Part shown: positions 11,276-19,882 of the stretch, piece after piece
How positions within the stretch are numbered: the stretch's first letter is position 1
How the letters are laid out: every line of letters starts with the position of its first letter
Origin: Lysobacterales bacterium
GTDB lineage: Bacteria; Pseudomonadota; Gammaproteobacteria; Xanthomonadales; SZUA-36
NCBI GenBank assembly: GCA_021648045.1
Contig: JAKITM010000004.1
Coordinates: forward strand, 1 to 64,000
DNA: 64,000 nt
Direction: 5' to 3'
Program-made: the position numbers and the translations under genes
The notes under the pieces: model-generated
Seen by the model: only the letters and a program-made list of their open reading frames with translations
Told to the model about the DNA's origin: nothing
The model's database searches: none

Positions 11276-11719
11276 TTACCGATTATCAATTGATTTATCG
11301 GCTTTTTCGTTATTTTCAGTTATTGTCGCCGTTACCCTATCAATCGGGTCTCGACCTATAAATTTCAAGCCCACTAGATTAACCAGCAGACATATAATAT
11401 ATCCCGCAAAAACCGCCATCGCATTCATCGGTCTCAGCTGTGAGAACACTAATGCAAATAGTGCTCCAGTTAGCAATAATTTAATTGCCTCACCTTTATA
11501 CGCAGCGCTTACAAATCGCCCGGCATCTTGTTCCGGGTCGCCACTGCTCTGGCGCGACTGCAAATACAGACTGCTCGCAAACCAGGTGTTGGGCAGAACA
11601 CAAACCAAGCCTCCCGCCAGCAATGAATAAGCAGTAACCGCACTCGCAAATAACCCAAGCGCCGCCGCCACTAAAGTAGCGATAAACTGGGCTAATACTA
11701 GTGGCAATGCCGTTTTCAT
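11276..11719 (-). CDS. atpI: ATP synthase subunit I (assembly factor)
   Basis: A small membrane protein with four hydrophobic segments (for example LPLVLAQFIATLVAAALGLF and LLLTGALFALVFSQL) at the head of the atp operon, where AtpI is expected; AtpI helps assemble the c-ring. I favour the ATG at 11717-11719 (MKTALPLVLAQ, 147 residues) because the hydrophobic first helix starts there. An in-frame ATG at 11791 would add 24 residues (MLAIAKNKHVEWL...). AtpI is poorly conserved, so the name rests partly on position. Confidence 0.85.
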   Translation of the reverse strand: MKTALPLVLAQFIATLVAAALGLFASAVTAYSLLAGGLVCVLPNTWFASSLYLQSRQSSGDPEQDAGRFVSAAYKGEAIKLLLTGALFALVFSQLRPMNAMAVFAGYIICLLVNLVGLKFIGRDPIDRVTATITENNEKADKSIDNR

Positions 11720-12072
11720 GCGCAATACACACCAATTTCCAAAATACCCCGATAGCCATTCAACATGTTTGTTTTTAGCTATCGCCAGCACTATAGTTTA
11801 TGCAATTATTCAAATAAGAAGCTAGCCAGCACCAAATGCACACTACATATAAACCACATGTAATTTGATGAAAACCAAGCCTGCGACCTTATCCGGCTGA
11901 TTATAACAGTTAGACCTATTTAGGGGCAATGCAGATGACATAAATATTTCTATAGGCAAGCTCGGTGGCAACAGTCTAAATTAAGCCATGGCGGGAAATG
12001 TCATCCGCTACCCTCCTATACTTGCAATAGGGCACCTGCTTTATAGCTACACAAACAAAAAAAGGGCGTGCA

Positions 12073-12735
12073 TTACCAAGGCAATTCGGTTCCATCTGTA
12101 TGCCAGAAGCCACCCGTATTCTGCATGTTTAGCTCTTCAATTCTCTGAATCAGACCTCGTGCAGATTCATCGGCGTTGATCAGCCCATTGCCGGCTGTCA
12201 TCTCGGTCCTGACATAACCCGGGTGCAATAAGGCCACTGCAATTTCTTTTTGTCTTAAATCTTCTGCCAAACTGCGCCCAACCATATTGACGGCCGCTTT
12301 ACTCATTCGATATCCATACTGACCACCTGATGTATTATCTTGCATTGAACCCATTCGACTGGTGATGATGACAATTTTTGAACCACTGCCTAAATTTGAC
12401 AGAAAGCTTTGACTTACTCGCAAAGGCCCCAGAGCGTTTATTTCGAACTGGCGACGCATCGAATCAAAATCCAGATCATCCAAACCCATGCTGTTTAATA
12501 TTCCGGCATTATTTACCAGAATATCAATCTTTTGCTGTTTGAGTTTTTCGGCCAATTGGCGGACAGAGCCAGCATCAGCAACATCATAATTCGTTTCAAC
12601 CTGAATATCCAATTGATCTAATTCTGCACTAGAGTTCCGGCAGGCAGCAATAACCTGCAAGCCTTTTAGGCTGAACTGTTTTGCCATTTCCAAACCAATA
12701 CCTCGGTTAGCTCCGGTAATTAATACTGTTTTCAT
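12073..12735 (-). CDS. Short-chain dehydrogenase/reductase (SDR)
   Basis: A 220-residue classical SDR with a Rossmann fold. The cofactor loop is TGANRGIG (residues 8-15), the structural NNAG is at 75-78, and the catalytic set is Ser around 126-130 with Tyr142 and Lys146 in the YRMSK motif. The C-terminal part HPGYVRTEMTAGNG is typical of the small C-factor/sniffer-like subgroup. The substrate cannot be told from sequence. It is divergently placed against the hydrolase at 12734, sharing essentially no spacer, and lies downstream of the atpI upstream region but on the same strand. Confidence 0.88.
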   Translation of the reverse strand: MKTVLITGANRGIGLEMAKQFSLKGLQVIAACRNSSAELDQLDIQVETNYDVADAGSVRQLAEKLKQQKIDILVNNAGILNSMGLDDLDFDSMRRQFEINALGPLRVSQSFLSNLGSGSKIVIITSRMGSMQDNTSGGQYGYRMSKAAVNMVGRSLAEDLRQKEIAVALLHPGYVRTEMTAGNGLINADESARGLIQRIEELNMQNTGGFWHTDGTELPW

Positions 12736-13540
12736 GTTTTTCCCACGCCTAAATCCTATAATGTACTTTATGTTTAAAAGAATTTTACTTTATCTGACCA
12801 TCTTTTATGTTGGTTTTGGCTTGTTTTTGTATTCTAAACAAGACGGTTTGCTGTTTTACCCTACCGAAAAGCTGAATATTGCTGATGTCAGGGTTCAAAG
12901 CTTTACAAACCAAAACCAAACCATCAAATCATTTGTTTTAAACCCTGGTTTGGACGATGCGATAGTTTATTTTGCGGGCAATGCTGAATCTGTTGGCATG
13001 CTGACAAATTTTTATCGGCATATTATTCCCAATAAAACCATCTACCTGATTAATTATCGTGGTTATGGAGGAAGCACAGGCGAGCCCTCTGAGCAGGCTT
13101 TTTTCTCAGATGCATTACATATTTATGACCAGATTAAATCACAGCATCATAAGATATCCATCATTGGTAAAAGCCTAGGTTCTGGAGTTGCAGTCTATTT
13201 AGCCTCGCAAAGAGAGATATTTAAACTGGTATTAATAACACCATTTGACAGCATTACATCACTTGCCCAAGAGAAATTTCCATTTTTCCCTGTAGGCTGG
13301 GTGATTAGAAATAAATTTGACTCGATGCAGTACGCAAAACAGATCAAAGCTGAGGTACTGGTGTTTATTGCTGAAAACGATCAAATTATACCGCTTAAAC
13401 ACAGCGACAAACTTTTGCAGGTTTTGCCAAATAAACAAAGTCACTATTTAAAAGACACTAACCATAACAGCCTTACCAATTCATCTGAGTATTCACAGCT
13501 ACTTGTGCAGTTCTTTCAGCAACAAAAACCCAGGGAATAA
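12734..13540 (+). CDS. Alpha/beta hydrolase, BEM46/ABHD13-like
   Basis: An alpha/beta-hydrolase with one N-terminal membrane anchor (RILLYLTIFYVGFGLFLY). The nucleophile elbow is GKSLGSG near residue 148, preceded by YRGYGGSTGEPSEQA, with the acid in FIAENDQIIPL and the histidine in NHNSLTN near the C-terminus. Proteins of this group face the periplasm or membrane; their substrates are mostly unknown. The coordinates give the longest frame, but this start overlaps the divergent dehydrogenase start. The internal ATGs at 12761 (MYFMFKR) and 12770 (MFKRILL) are more likely real. None has a clear Shine-Dalgarno. The stretch is visibly more AT-rich than the atp operon. Confidence 0.85.
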   Translation: MFFPRLNPIMYFMFKRILLYLTIFYVGFGLFLYSKQDGLLFYPTEKLNIADVRVQSFTNQNQTIKSFVLNPGLDDAIVYFAGNAESVGMLTNFYRHIIPNKTIYLINYRGYGGSTGEPSEQAFFSDALHIYDQIKSQHHKISIIGKSLGSGVAVYLASQREIFKLVLITPFDSITSLAQEKFPFFPVGWVIRNKFDSMQYAKQIKAEVLVFIAENDQIIPLKHSDKLLQVLPNKQSHYLKDTNHNSLTNSSEYSQLLVQFFQQQKPRE

Positions 13541-13591
13541 ACTATTCACTCTACTTTCCAACCATTTGAGATATAGCATCGTCTTATAAGT

Positions 13592-14110
13592 ATGATCAAT
13601 AAAGTTTACATCGAATATTTATTGTTAAAAGAAGATAAAGCCTCTCTTCATCAAGTGCTCACACTTATTCAACCTAGGTTATTGACCTTTGCGACATCGA
13701 TATTAAAAGATGAATCCTTGGCGCAAGACGCTGTTCAAGATGCACTAATGGCGATTGTTAAGGGCCTAGGAAAACTTAAGGATCATAAAAAGTTTCATGC
13801 GTGGATTTATCAAATCACCCGTAACAAGTGTCTTGATATGATTCGTAAAAACCAGAAATATAGGAATGACAGCAGCATTGAGGCAAATGATGAATTAGTT
13901 GCTTCCGTTAAAAGTGAGGATCAACTAGACATGATGCGCGCAATTAAACAGCTGCCGCATAAACAAAGAAACATCATTCAACTATTTTATTACGATGGTT
14001 TTAGTATTTTGGAAATCGCTGAAATTTTACAAAAACCTGCGGGCACGATCAAGTCATTATTATTTGATGCCCGTAATCAATTAAAACAACTTTTTGGAGA
14101 AAAATTATGA
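13592..14110 (+). CDS. ECF-type RNA polymerase sigma factor
   Basis: A 172-residue sigma-70-family factor holding only regions 2 and 4, the ECF layout. Region 2 runs from LLTFATSILKDESLAQDAVQ to WIYQITRNKCLDMIRK (about 30-90); region 4 covers LPHKQRNIIQLFYYDGFSIL to GTIKSLLFDARNQLKQLF (about 115-165), including the helix-turn-helix. The stop overlaps the start of the next gene as ATGA, which suggests translational coupling to its likely partner, the DUF6768 protein. The target promoters are unknown. Confidence 0.93.
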   Translation: MINKVYIEYLLLKEDKASLHQVLTLIQPRLLTFATSILKDESLAQDAVQDALMAIVKGLGKLKDHKKFHAWIYQITRNKCLDMIRKNQKYRNDSSIEANDELVASVKSEDQLDMMRAIKQLPHKQRNIIQLFYYDGFSILEIAEILQKPAGTIKSLLFDARNQLKQLFGEKL

Positions 14111-14487
14111 CTTCCATAGACGATAAAATAAAACAAGCATTAAGTGACGAATACACAGAAATCATAGCCGAAAACGACAAAACTGATGCCAATCCATTTA
14201 AACAAATGAGTGCCGGATTTAAAGGCAAAATGGCTTGGATGTACATCATAGCTATGTTTATAGCCGCAATTTCTGCATTCATTACATTCTATGCCATATA
14301 TCAGTTTTATTTTGAAACAGAAATGAAGCCACTATTAGCTTGGGGCACTGTGATTATAGTGACAGTAATAATCACTCAAGTAAGTAAAATGTGGTATTGG
14401 TCTGAACTTGGCAAAAACCGGATCATTCGTGAAGTTAAGATACTTGAATTGCAGTTGGCGCAAGTGCTGCAAAATCAAGATAAGTGA
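14107..14487 (+). CDS. DUF6768 family membrane protein, candidate anti-sigma partner
   Basis: A 126-residue protein with a charged cytoplasmic N-terminus (about 1-40, DDKIKQALSDEYTEII), two membrane helices (WMYIIAMFIAAISAFITFYA and LLAWGTVIIVTVIITQVSKM) and a basic helical end (NRIIREVKILELQLAQVL). This is the layout of DUF6768 proteins, which typically sit directly behind ECF sigma genes. The ATGA overlap with the sigma gene supports a role as membrane-bound anti-sigma or signal module, but that role is inferred from position. Confidence 0.75.
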   Translation: MTSIDDKIKQALSDEYTEIIAENDKTDANPFKQMSAGFKGKMAWMYIIAMFIAAISAFITFYAIYQFYFETEMKPLLAWGTVIIVTVIITQVSKMWYWSELGKNRIIREVKILELQLAQVLQNQDK

Positions 14488-14780
14488 AGCTTATTAGCTG
14501 TTACAGGCCAGATACAAGAACCCGTATAGAGTACTAAATGAGTGCCTGTTCTGAATGGTAGACCTTCGACAGCAGTTAGGAAATAGGCAGAAAAAAGGGG
14601 CTGCTTTAACGCTCAAACATTTCTTGTAAACAGGAGCAAATTTCCAGCTGTACTTTAGCGCTAATTGTTCCCAGCGGCTTTATTAACCTGGATTTATCTA
14701 CATTCCAGAAGCTTGTATATGAGGAGGTTTTGTCTGAGCACCCTCCAATTTAGCAACACCTGAAAACTCCTGACACTAAC
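14488..14780. other. Intergenic gap between DUF6768 gene and parB
   Basis: About 290 bp without a convincing frame, RNA gene or strong hairpin. The neighbours converge here: the sigma/DUF6768 pair reads in from the left and parB from the right. No parS-like palindrome with a central CACGTG core was noticed in it. Confidence 0.5.
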
Positions 14781-15653
14781 TCATTTGATGTGATCAAGGA
14801 TTCCTTCAAATTCATCAGCTGAGTTGTACTGAATAATCAACTTGCCACGGCCATTCGGCTGGTGCTGGATTTGCACCCGCGCACCGAGTTGTTCGGTGAG
14901 TTTATCTTGAAGACGCTGGATATCGGGGCTTACCCGGCGTTTAGGTGGTGTGTTTGGGGCACCGGTCAGCAGGCGCTTAACCAATTGCTCAGTTTGGCGT
15001 ACTGTGAGTTCGCGAGCCACCACATCGCGGGCGGCGGGCAACTGTTTTTCCAGTGGCAATGCCAGTAAGGCGCGCGCATGGCCCATATCAAGCTTGCGTT
15101 CATCTACCAGCTTTTTTACCTCATCGCCAAGCTCCAGCAGGCGCAATAGATTACTGACTGCAGCCCGCGAGCGACCCACAGCTTCTGCGGCTTGTAGGTG
15201 GGTTAAACCAAACTCATCGAGCAAGCGCCGTAAAGCGACTGCTTCCTCCAGCGGGTTCAGATCTTCACGCTGAATATTTTCAATCAGTGCCATTGCCACC
15301 GTGGCTTGATCGGAAACATCGCGTATAACCGCCGGAATAGTATCCAGTCGGGCCAGCTGACAGGCTCGCCAGCGGCGTTCACCGGCAATGATTTCATAGC
15401 GTCCACCGCCGATGGCACGAACCGCTATGGGCTGCACTACACCCTGAGCAATAATCGAGTCGGCCAACTCCTGTAAACGCTCTGGGTCCATAACCGAACG
15501 CGGCTGATAACGGCCCGCCTGTAATAGATCAAGAGGGATTTCTTTGTAGACATCACTGCCTGTATCCACGCCCACATCGGTGCCTCTTAATAACTTATCA
15601 AGACCTCTTCCAAGTTTTCTTTTGTGCGGTTTTTTTGTGGTTTTTTTAGTCAT
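14781..15653 (-). CDS. parB: Chromosome-partitioning protein ParB (CTPase, parS-binding)
   Basis: Loads onto parS sites, spreads as a CTP-dependent clamp and works with ParA in origin segregation. The 290-residue protein has a basic N-terminal ParA-interaction tail (KRKLGRGLDKLL), the nuclease-like CTP domain with GRYQPR and AGERRWRACQLA, and a helix-turn-helix around LTHLQAAEAVGRSRAAVSNL. The C-terminal dimerisation part ends in IIQYNSADEFEGILDHI. It lies 16 bp downstream of parA, as near many gammaproteobacterial origins. Confidence 0.96.
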   Translation of the reverse strand: MTKKTTKKPHKRKLGRGLDKLLRGTDVGVDTGSDVYKEIPLDLLQAGRYQPRSVMDPERLQELADSIIAQGVVQPIAVRAIGGGRYEIIAGERRWRACQLARLDTIPAVIRDVSDQATVAMALIENIQREDLNPLEEAVALRRLLDEFGLTHLQAAEAVGRSRAAVSNLLRLLELGDEVKKLVDERKLDMGHARALLALPLEKQLPAARDVVARELTVRQTEQLVKRLLTGAPNTPPKRRVSPDIQRLQDKLTEQLGARVQIQHQPNGRGKLIIQYNSADEFEGILDHIK

Positions 15654-15669
15654 AATTATTTCTCTTCAA

Positions 15670-16440
15670 TCAGCGACTGCTGGTGCGCCTAACCATCTCG
15701 CCCGCTAGGCTCAGGTAGGCTACTGCACCTTTGGAGCGCTGGTCATATTTAACCACCGGCATACCAAAACTGGGGGCTTCGGCTACGGTCACATTGCGCG
15801 GAATAATGGTTCGGTAAACACGCTTGCCGAAGTGTTCAATTAATTGCTGGGAGACTTCATTCGCGAGATTGTTACGGCCATCGTACATGGTCCGCACCAA
15901 GCCTTCTATTTGCAGACGAGGATTAATGCGCGTGCGCACTTGCTCGATGGTATTGACCAATGCTGCCAGGCCTTCCAGAGCATAATACTCACATTGCATA
16001 GGAATCAATACGCCATCGGCAGCCGTCAGTGCATTCACCGTCAGCATGTTTAACGAGGGCGGGCAATCAATAATAATATAGGCGTAATCATTAATTACCG
16101 AATCCAGCGCGGCGCTCAATGCCAGTTCGCGATGCTCACCTTCCATCAGCCCGACTTCTGCCGCAACCAGATCATTGGTTGCCGGCAACAAGCTATAACC
16201 GGCAGCTTCAGCCTGAATAATGGCATCCTCTGTGCGACATTCTTTCAATAGGACTTCGAGCGTAGTCCATTCCAGCACCTGTGGATCCACGCCACTGCCC
16301 ACGGTGGCATTGCCCTGAGGATCTAAATCCACCAGCAACACCCATTTTTTCATCACCCCTAGAGCTGCGGCCAGATTAACCGCTGTGGTTGTCTTGCCAA
16401 CGCCACCCTTCTGATTTGCTACTGCGATAATTCTTGCCAT
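15670..16440 (-). CDS. parA: Chromosome-partitioning ATPase ParA (Soj)
   Basis: A Walker-type ATPase that moves ParB-parS complexes. The deviant Walker A is NQKGGVGKTTTAVNLA with both lysines, followed by LLVDLDPQGN and IIIDCPPSLNMLTVNAL. I use the start MARIIAV at 16438-16440 (256 residues), where the family begins; an ATG three codons further upstream (MAPMARII) is also open. rsmG lies just upstream and parB just downstream on the same strand. Confidence 0.97.
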   Translation of the reverse strand: MARIIAVANQKGGVGKTTTAVNLAAALGVMKKWVLLVDLDPQGNATVGSGVDPQVLEWTTLEVLLKECRTEDAIIQAEAAGYSLLPATNDLVAAEVGLMEGEHRELALSAALDSVINDYAYIIIDCPPSLNMLTVNALTAADGVLIPMQCEYYALEGLAALVNTIEQVRTRINPRLQIEGLVRTMYDGRNNLANEVSQQLIEHFGKRVYRTIIPRNVTVAEAPSFGMPVVKYDQRSKGAVAYLSLAGEMVRRTSSR

Positions 16441-16468
16441 TGGTGCCATTCAGCCTTATTGGTTGTGC

Positions 16469-17098
16469 TTATTGGTTAAGCTTCAGTTTAATCCTGAGTA
16501 AGTGGCGCTCGCCAGCTACCCCGGGAATATCTAGTTTGATACTTTCAGCTAAACAAAAATCTGCCGGTAGCGCGTCCAGTTCCAGTTGCGGCCAGCGACC
16601 TTTTGCTGCCAACATTACAGTATCTGCTGCAAATAAGTGCCGGGTCTGCTCCAGCAACACCGGCAATGCAGCCACCGCTCTGGCGGTAATCAGTGCCGGT
16701 TGTTCAGTGGCAAGCCAATCCTCAGCTCGGGACTCTACTACGCTAATATTTTTCAGTTTCAACTCGCGTACCACATGACTAAGAAAGCGGCAGCGCTTGC
16801 CTAGCGAATCCACTAAAGTTATCGCCATCTCCGGTCGTGCAATTGCCAACGGAATACCCGGCAATCCAGCACCGGAGCCCACATCAACCAAACTGTCACC
16901 CGAAACCCAAGGCAATATCGCCAGCGAATCCAGCAAATGATGACTGATCATATCTCGCGGCTTACGCACGGCAGTTAAATTATAGGTTTTATTCCATTTC
17001 TCTAACAAGCCCACATAAGCTAACAATTGCTCAATCTGGAAGGCTTCCAGCGATAAACTCAGCTCATTCAGGCCCGCGGTAAGTTGTTCCCTGAGCAT
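16469..17098 (-). CDS. rsmG: 16S rRNA (guanine-527-N7)-methyltransferase
   Basis: Methylates G527 of 16S rRNA with S-adenosylmethionine; loss gives low-level streptomycin resistance in other bacteria. The 209-residue protein has the SAM-binding loop DVGSGAGLPGIPLAI and the upstream NKTYNLTAVRKP motif typical of RsmG. It forms the usual rsmG-parA-parB run, but mnmG, normally next upstream, is replaced here by an unrelated exported protein 3 bp away. Confidence 0.96.
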   Translation of the reverse strand: MLREQLTAGLNELSLSLEAFQIEQLLAYVGLLEKWNKTYNLTAVRKPRDMISHHLLDSLAILPWVSGDSLVDVGSGAGLPGIPLAIARPEMAITLVDSLGKRCRFLSHVVRELKLKNISVVESRAEDWLATEQPALITARAVAALPVLLEQTRHLFAADTVMLAAKGRWPQLELDALPADFCLAESIKLDIPGVAGERHLLRIKLKLNQ

Positions 17099-17101
17099 CC
17101 G

Positions 17102-17731
17102 TTAATCGATTATCAGCATATTGGTCTGCTTGAGCTTTTTGCTCAGCAGGTGAACAAATTCTTTATTGGTATTACGGTATTCGGGGTCTGTGGTTTTGGT
17201 AAACATTAACCAAACCGGCTTACGAGTTGAAAAATCAACCAGCCGGGACTCAAGGTAGAACTGCTGTTGTTTCGAGGTGTATTCATAAGCACCGCTGCTA
17301 ACCGTATAAACATTAGAATAGGGATGTACCCAGCCGGAATACAGATCTAGCCCCCAGTTAGGGCGTACCCACTTTTCAGATTCCTGACCACCACCGACTG
17401 AAACCACATATATGGTAATTAAGGCATCAACTTCTTCATTGGCCATTGAAGTAATGACTTCATCGAGCTCCAGTTTTTTGCCGGATAAATTGGGCAGAAT
17501 ATAGCTCGGGAAAGCATCAATTCCCTGGGTGCGTAGGTATCTGGCGATGGCCGATTCGAAGCCCTCGCGACGCATAGACACACTTGCGGCAACATACACG
17601 GCAATATGGCCATACTTTTTGTCTTTTGCGTTCTCGTCTGTCCATTCTTTTTCTATTTTAACCTTGGCTGCAAGACTGCTCGCCAACAGCAGCAGGCTTA
17701 GGGTTAAAACGATCTTTCGGGTAATATTCAT
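17102..17731 (-). CDS. Exported protein of unknown function
   Basis: I do not recognise this family with certainty. From the ATG at 17729-17731 (MNITRKIVLTLSLLLLASSL) the protein has a clear Sec signal peptide, probably cut after SLAA, leaving about 185 mature residues; a GGAG motif precedes this start. An upstream ATG at 17755 adds eight residues and is less likely. The mature part alternates strands and helices (HIAVYVAAS, DALITIYVV, LESRLVDFSTRKPVWL), a pattern seen in DUF4136-like periplasmic proteins. It lies 3 bp upstream of rsmG on the same strand, so cotranscription is possible. Confidence 0.75.
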   Translation of the reverse strand: MNITRKIVLTLSLLLLASSLAAKVKIEKEWTDENAKDKKYGHIAVYVAASVSMRREGFESAIARYLRTQGIDAFPSYILPNLSGKKLELDEVITSMANEEVDALITIYVVSVGGGQESEKWVRPNWGLDLYSGWVHPYSNVYTVSSGAYEYTSKQQQFYLESRLVDFSTRKPVWLMFTKTTDPEYRNTNKEFVHLLSKKLKQTNMLIID

Positions 17732-17864
17732 AGTGCAACTCCGGAACATAAGCACACTTAGCCAAGCGCCAAGCGATTAAATTACATTAAACAATCAGAT
17801 ATCAGCTATTTTAGCCTGAATTAAGCGGTGCAGAAATAAAATTAAGCTATCAGGGCGAATTTAA

Positions 17865-18872
17865 TTACTTGGGCAGTTCAATTTCATCCGCGTAATGACA
17901 GGCAACCTTGCCTTCACCACCCACTCGACGAAGAATGGGAACATCTTCAGCGCAGCGTTTACGCGCCCACGGGCAACGGGTTCTAAAAGGACAACCAGAT
18001 GGCGGATCCATCGGTGAGGGGGTATCACCATAGGTCACAATGTCCATTTTATTGCGCTCTACCTCAGGGTCAGGGATCGGCACTGCCCGCATCAGGTCGG
18101 AAGTATAGGGATGCCGGGGACGGGTATAAATTTCTTCGCGTGGCGCCAACTCCATAACCTTACCCAGGTACATCACCATTACCCGCTCGGAAATTGATTT
18201 CACCACACTTAAATCGTGGGCGATAAATATCAACGACAAACTGAGTTTTTTTTGCAAATCTTTTAGCAGGTTTACAATTTGTGCCTGAATTGAGACATCC
18301 AGTGAAGATACCGGTTCATCACAAACCACCAGCTTGGGGTTTAGTATTAATGCGCGGGCAATGCCAACTCGTTGACACTGGCCCCCGGAAAATTCATGCG
18401 GGTAGCGATTCAACATATTTGGCAGCAAGCCAACCATTTGCATCATGCCTTTTACCCGCTCCTCAACCTGCAGCTTGTCCATGCGGGGATAAAAATTATG
18501 CAGCGGCTCAGCGATAGTATCACCAATTTTTAACCTAGGGTTCAGGGATGCAGTGGGATCCTGGAATATAATTTGCAATTCTTTGCGTTTTTCCCGTAAC
18601 GAGGCGGCGCTCATTTCGTGTAATGGTTCAGACTGCCATAAAACCCGTCCACTGGTGGGTTGTTGTAGTCCCAAAATAGCTCGTGCCAAAGTTGATTTCC
18701 CACAGCCGGACTCGCCTACAATACCTAGGGATTCACCCGGTGCCAGTTCAAAACTTACCCCATTTAAGGCTTTAAGCATGCTTGTCTGGCGCTTAAATAA
18801 TGTGCCGGTTTCTACTGGGTAATACACATGCAGATCCTGAACCCGGAGTATGGATTTACTAACATCGCTCAT
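17865..18872 (-). CDS. oppF: Oligopeptide ABC transporter ATP-binding protein OppF-like
   Basis: One of the two ATPases of a peptide importer. Walker A GESGCGKSTLAR, Q-loop in IIFQDPTASLNPR, signature SGGQCQRVGIARAL, Walker B LVVCDEPVSSLD, H-loop IAHDLSVV. The C-terminal Opp extension has the four-cysteine pattern GCPFRTRCPWARKRC, seen as an iron-sulfur ligand set in some relatives. It overlaps the upstream oppD by 4 bp and is the last gene of the operon. Oligopeptide and dipeptide specificity cannot be separated from the ATPase alone. Confidence 0.93.
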   Translation of the reverse strand: MSDVSKSILRVQDLHVYYPVETGTLFKRQTSMLKALNGVSFELAPGESLGIVGESGCGKSTLARAILGLQQPTSGRVLWQSEPLHEMSAASLREKRKELQIIFQDPTASLNPRLKIGDTIAEPLHNFYPRMDKLQVEERVKGMMQMVGLLPNMLNRYPHEFSGGQCQRVGIARALILNPKLVVCDEPVSSLDVSIQAQIVNLLKDLQKKLSLSLIFIAHDLSVVKSISERVMVMYLGKVMELAPREEIYTRPRHPYTSDLMRAVPIPDPEVERNKMDIVTYGDTPSPMDPPSGCPFRTRCPWARKRCAEDVPILRRVGGEGKVACHYADEIELPK

Positions 18873-19882
18873 TTCAATGCACCACCATCAAGGAAACAAC
18901 GCAGTTTGTGGCCGGGGGCAACTTCGCGTACTTCAGGCATCTGCGCGCAGGCATCAAATGCCATTTCACAACGATTCCTGAACGCACAGCCCTTGGGCAG
19001 CTTGAGCAAATTTGGCGGATTGCCAGGGATGGGATGCATATCATAGTCACCCACTTGATCAAGGCGCGGCACGGCTTTGAGCAAGGCGGCAGTATACGGA
19101 TGCCGTGGGCGGTAGAAAATTTCATCCACCGGCGCGCTTTCGACCAACTGGCCTGCATACATCACCAGAACTTTATCTGCCAGACCTGCCACCACGCCAA
19201 GGTCATGGGTAATCAGAAGTATTGAAGTATTGAATTTTTCCTTGAGCTCGCGCATCAGGCGTTTAATTTGGTCCTGAACTGTCACATCCAACGCAGTAGT
19301 CGGCTCATCGGCGATCAATAACTCCGGCTGGCACAGCAGGCCCATAGCGATCAGCACCCGCTGCTGCATACCGCCGGAGTATTCATGCGGATATTGACGA
19401 ATCCGCCGCTCCGGGTCGGGGATATCGACCTGGGTTAGCATTTCCAGTACGCGCAGGCGGGCATCTTTACGCGACATTTTGCGGTGACGCATTAATACTT
19501 CCAACATTTGTTCTTCGATGGTCATATACGGATTAAGCGAAGATGTGGGGTCCTGAAAAATCATCGCGATATGCTCACCGCGCACTTCGTTAATTTCCGT
19601 CGCTGTCATTTCCAGTAAATTGCGCCCATAAAATCGGGCGGCACCTCGAGTTTTACCATTTGCAGCCAACAGCTTCATAATTGCCAACGCCGTTTGCGAC
19701 TTGCCTGAACCGGATTCACCCACAATCGCCAGGGTTTCACCGGACTGCATGCTGAAATCCAGTTTATTGACCGCCTTTACTTCGCCGTCTCTGGTATTGA
19801 ATACCACCTCAAGCTGCTCTACTTCAAGCAGTTTTTTTCCTTTTACTGCCATTGATCGGGTCTTGTAACCGAATTTTCGCAT
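18869..19882 (-). CDS. oppD: Oligopeptide ABC transporter ATP-binding protein OppD-like
   Basis: The second ATPase of the importer. Walker [16 protein letters not shown], signature [14 protein letters not shown], Walker [14 protein letters not shown]-loop ITHDLGVV; the C-terminal cysteine motif is [15 protein letters not shown]. The start at 19882 overlaps the oppC stop as TGATG, which favours this upstream ATG over the internal MAVKGKKL at 19852, although the family-like sequence begins near the latter. It reads on into oppF. Confidence 0.93.
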   Translation of the reverse strand: MRKFGYKTRSMAVKGKKLLEVEQLEVVFNTRDGEVKAVNKLDFSMQSGETLAIVGESGSGKSQTALAIMKLLAANGKTRGAARFYGRNLLEMTATEINEVRGEHIAMIFQDPTSSLNPYMTIEEQMLEVLMRHRKMSRKDARLRVLEMLTQVDIPDPERRIRQYPHEYSGGMQQRVLIAMGLLCQPELLIADEPTTALDVTVQDQIKRLMRELKEKFNTSILLITHDLGVVAGLADKVLVMYAGQLVESAPVDEIFYRPRHPYTAALLKAVPRLDQVGDYDMHPIPGNPPNLLKLPKGCAFRNRCEMAFDACAQMPEVREVAPGHKLRCFLDGGALK

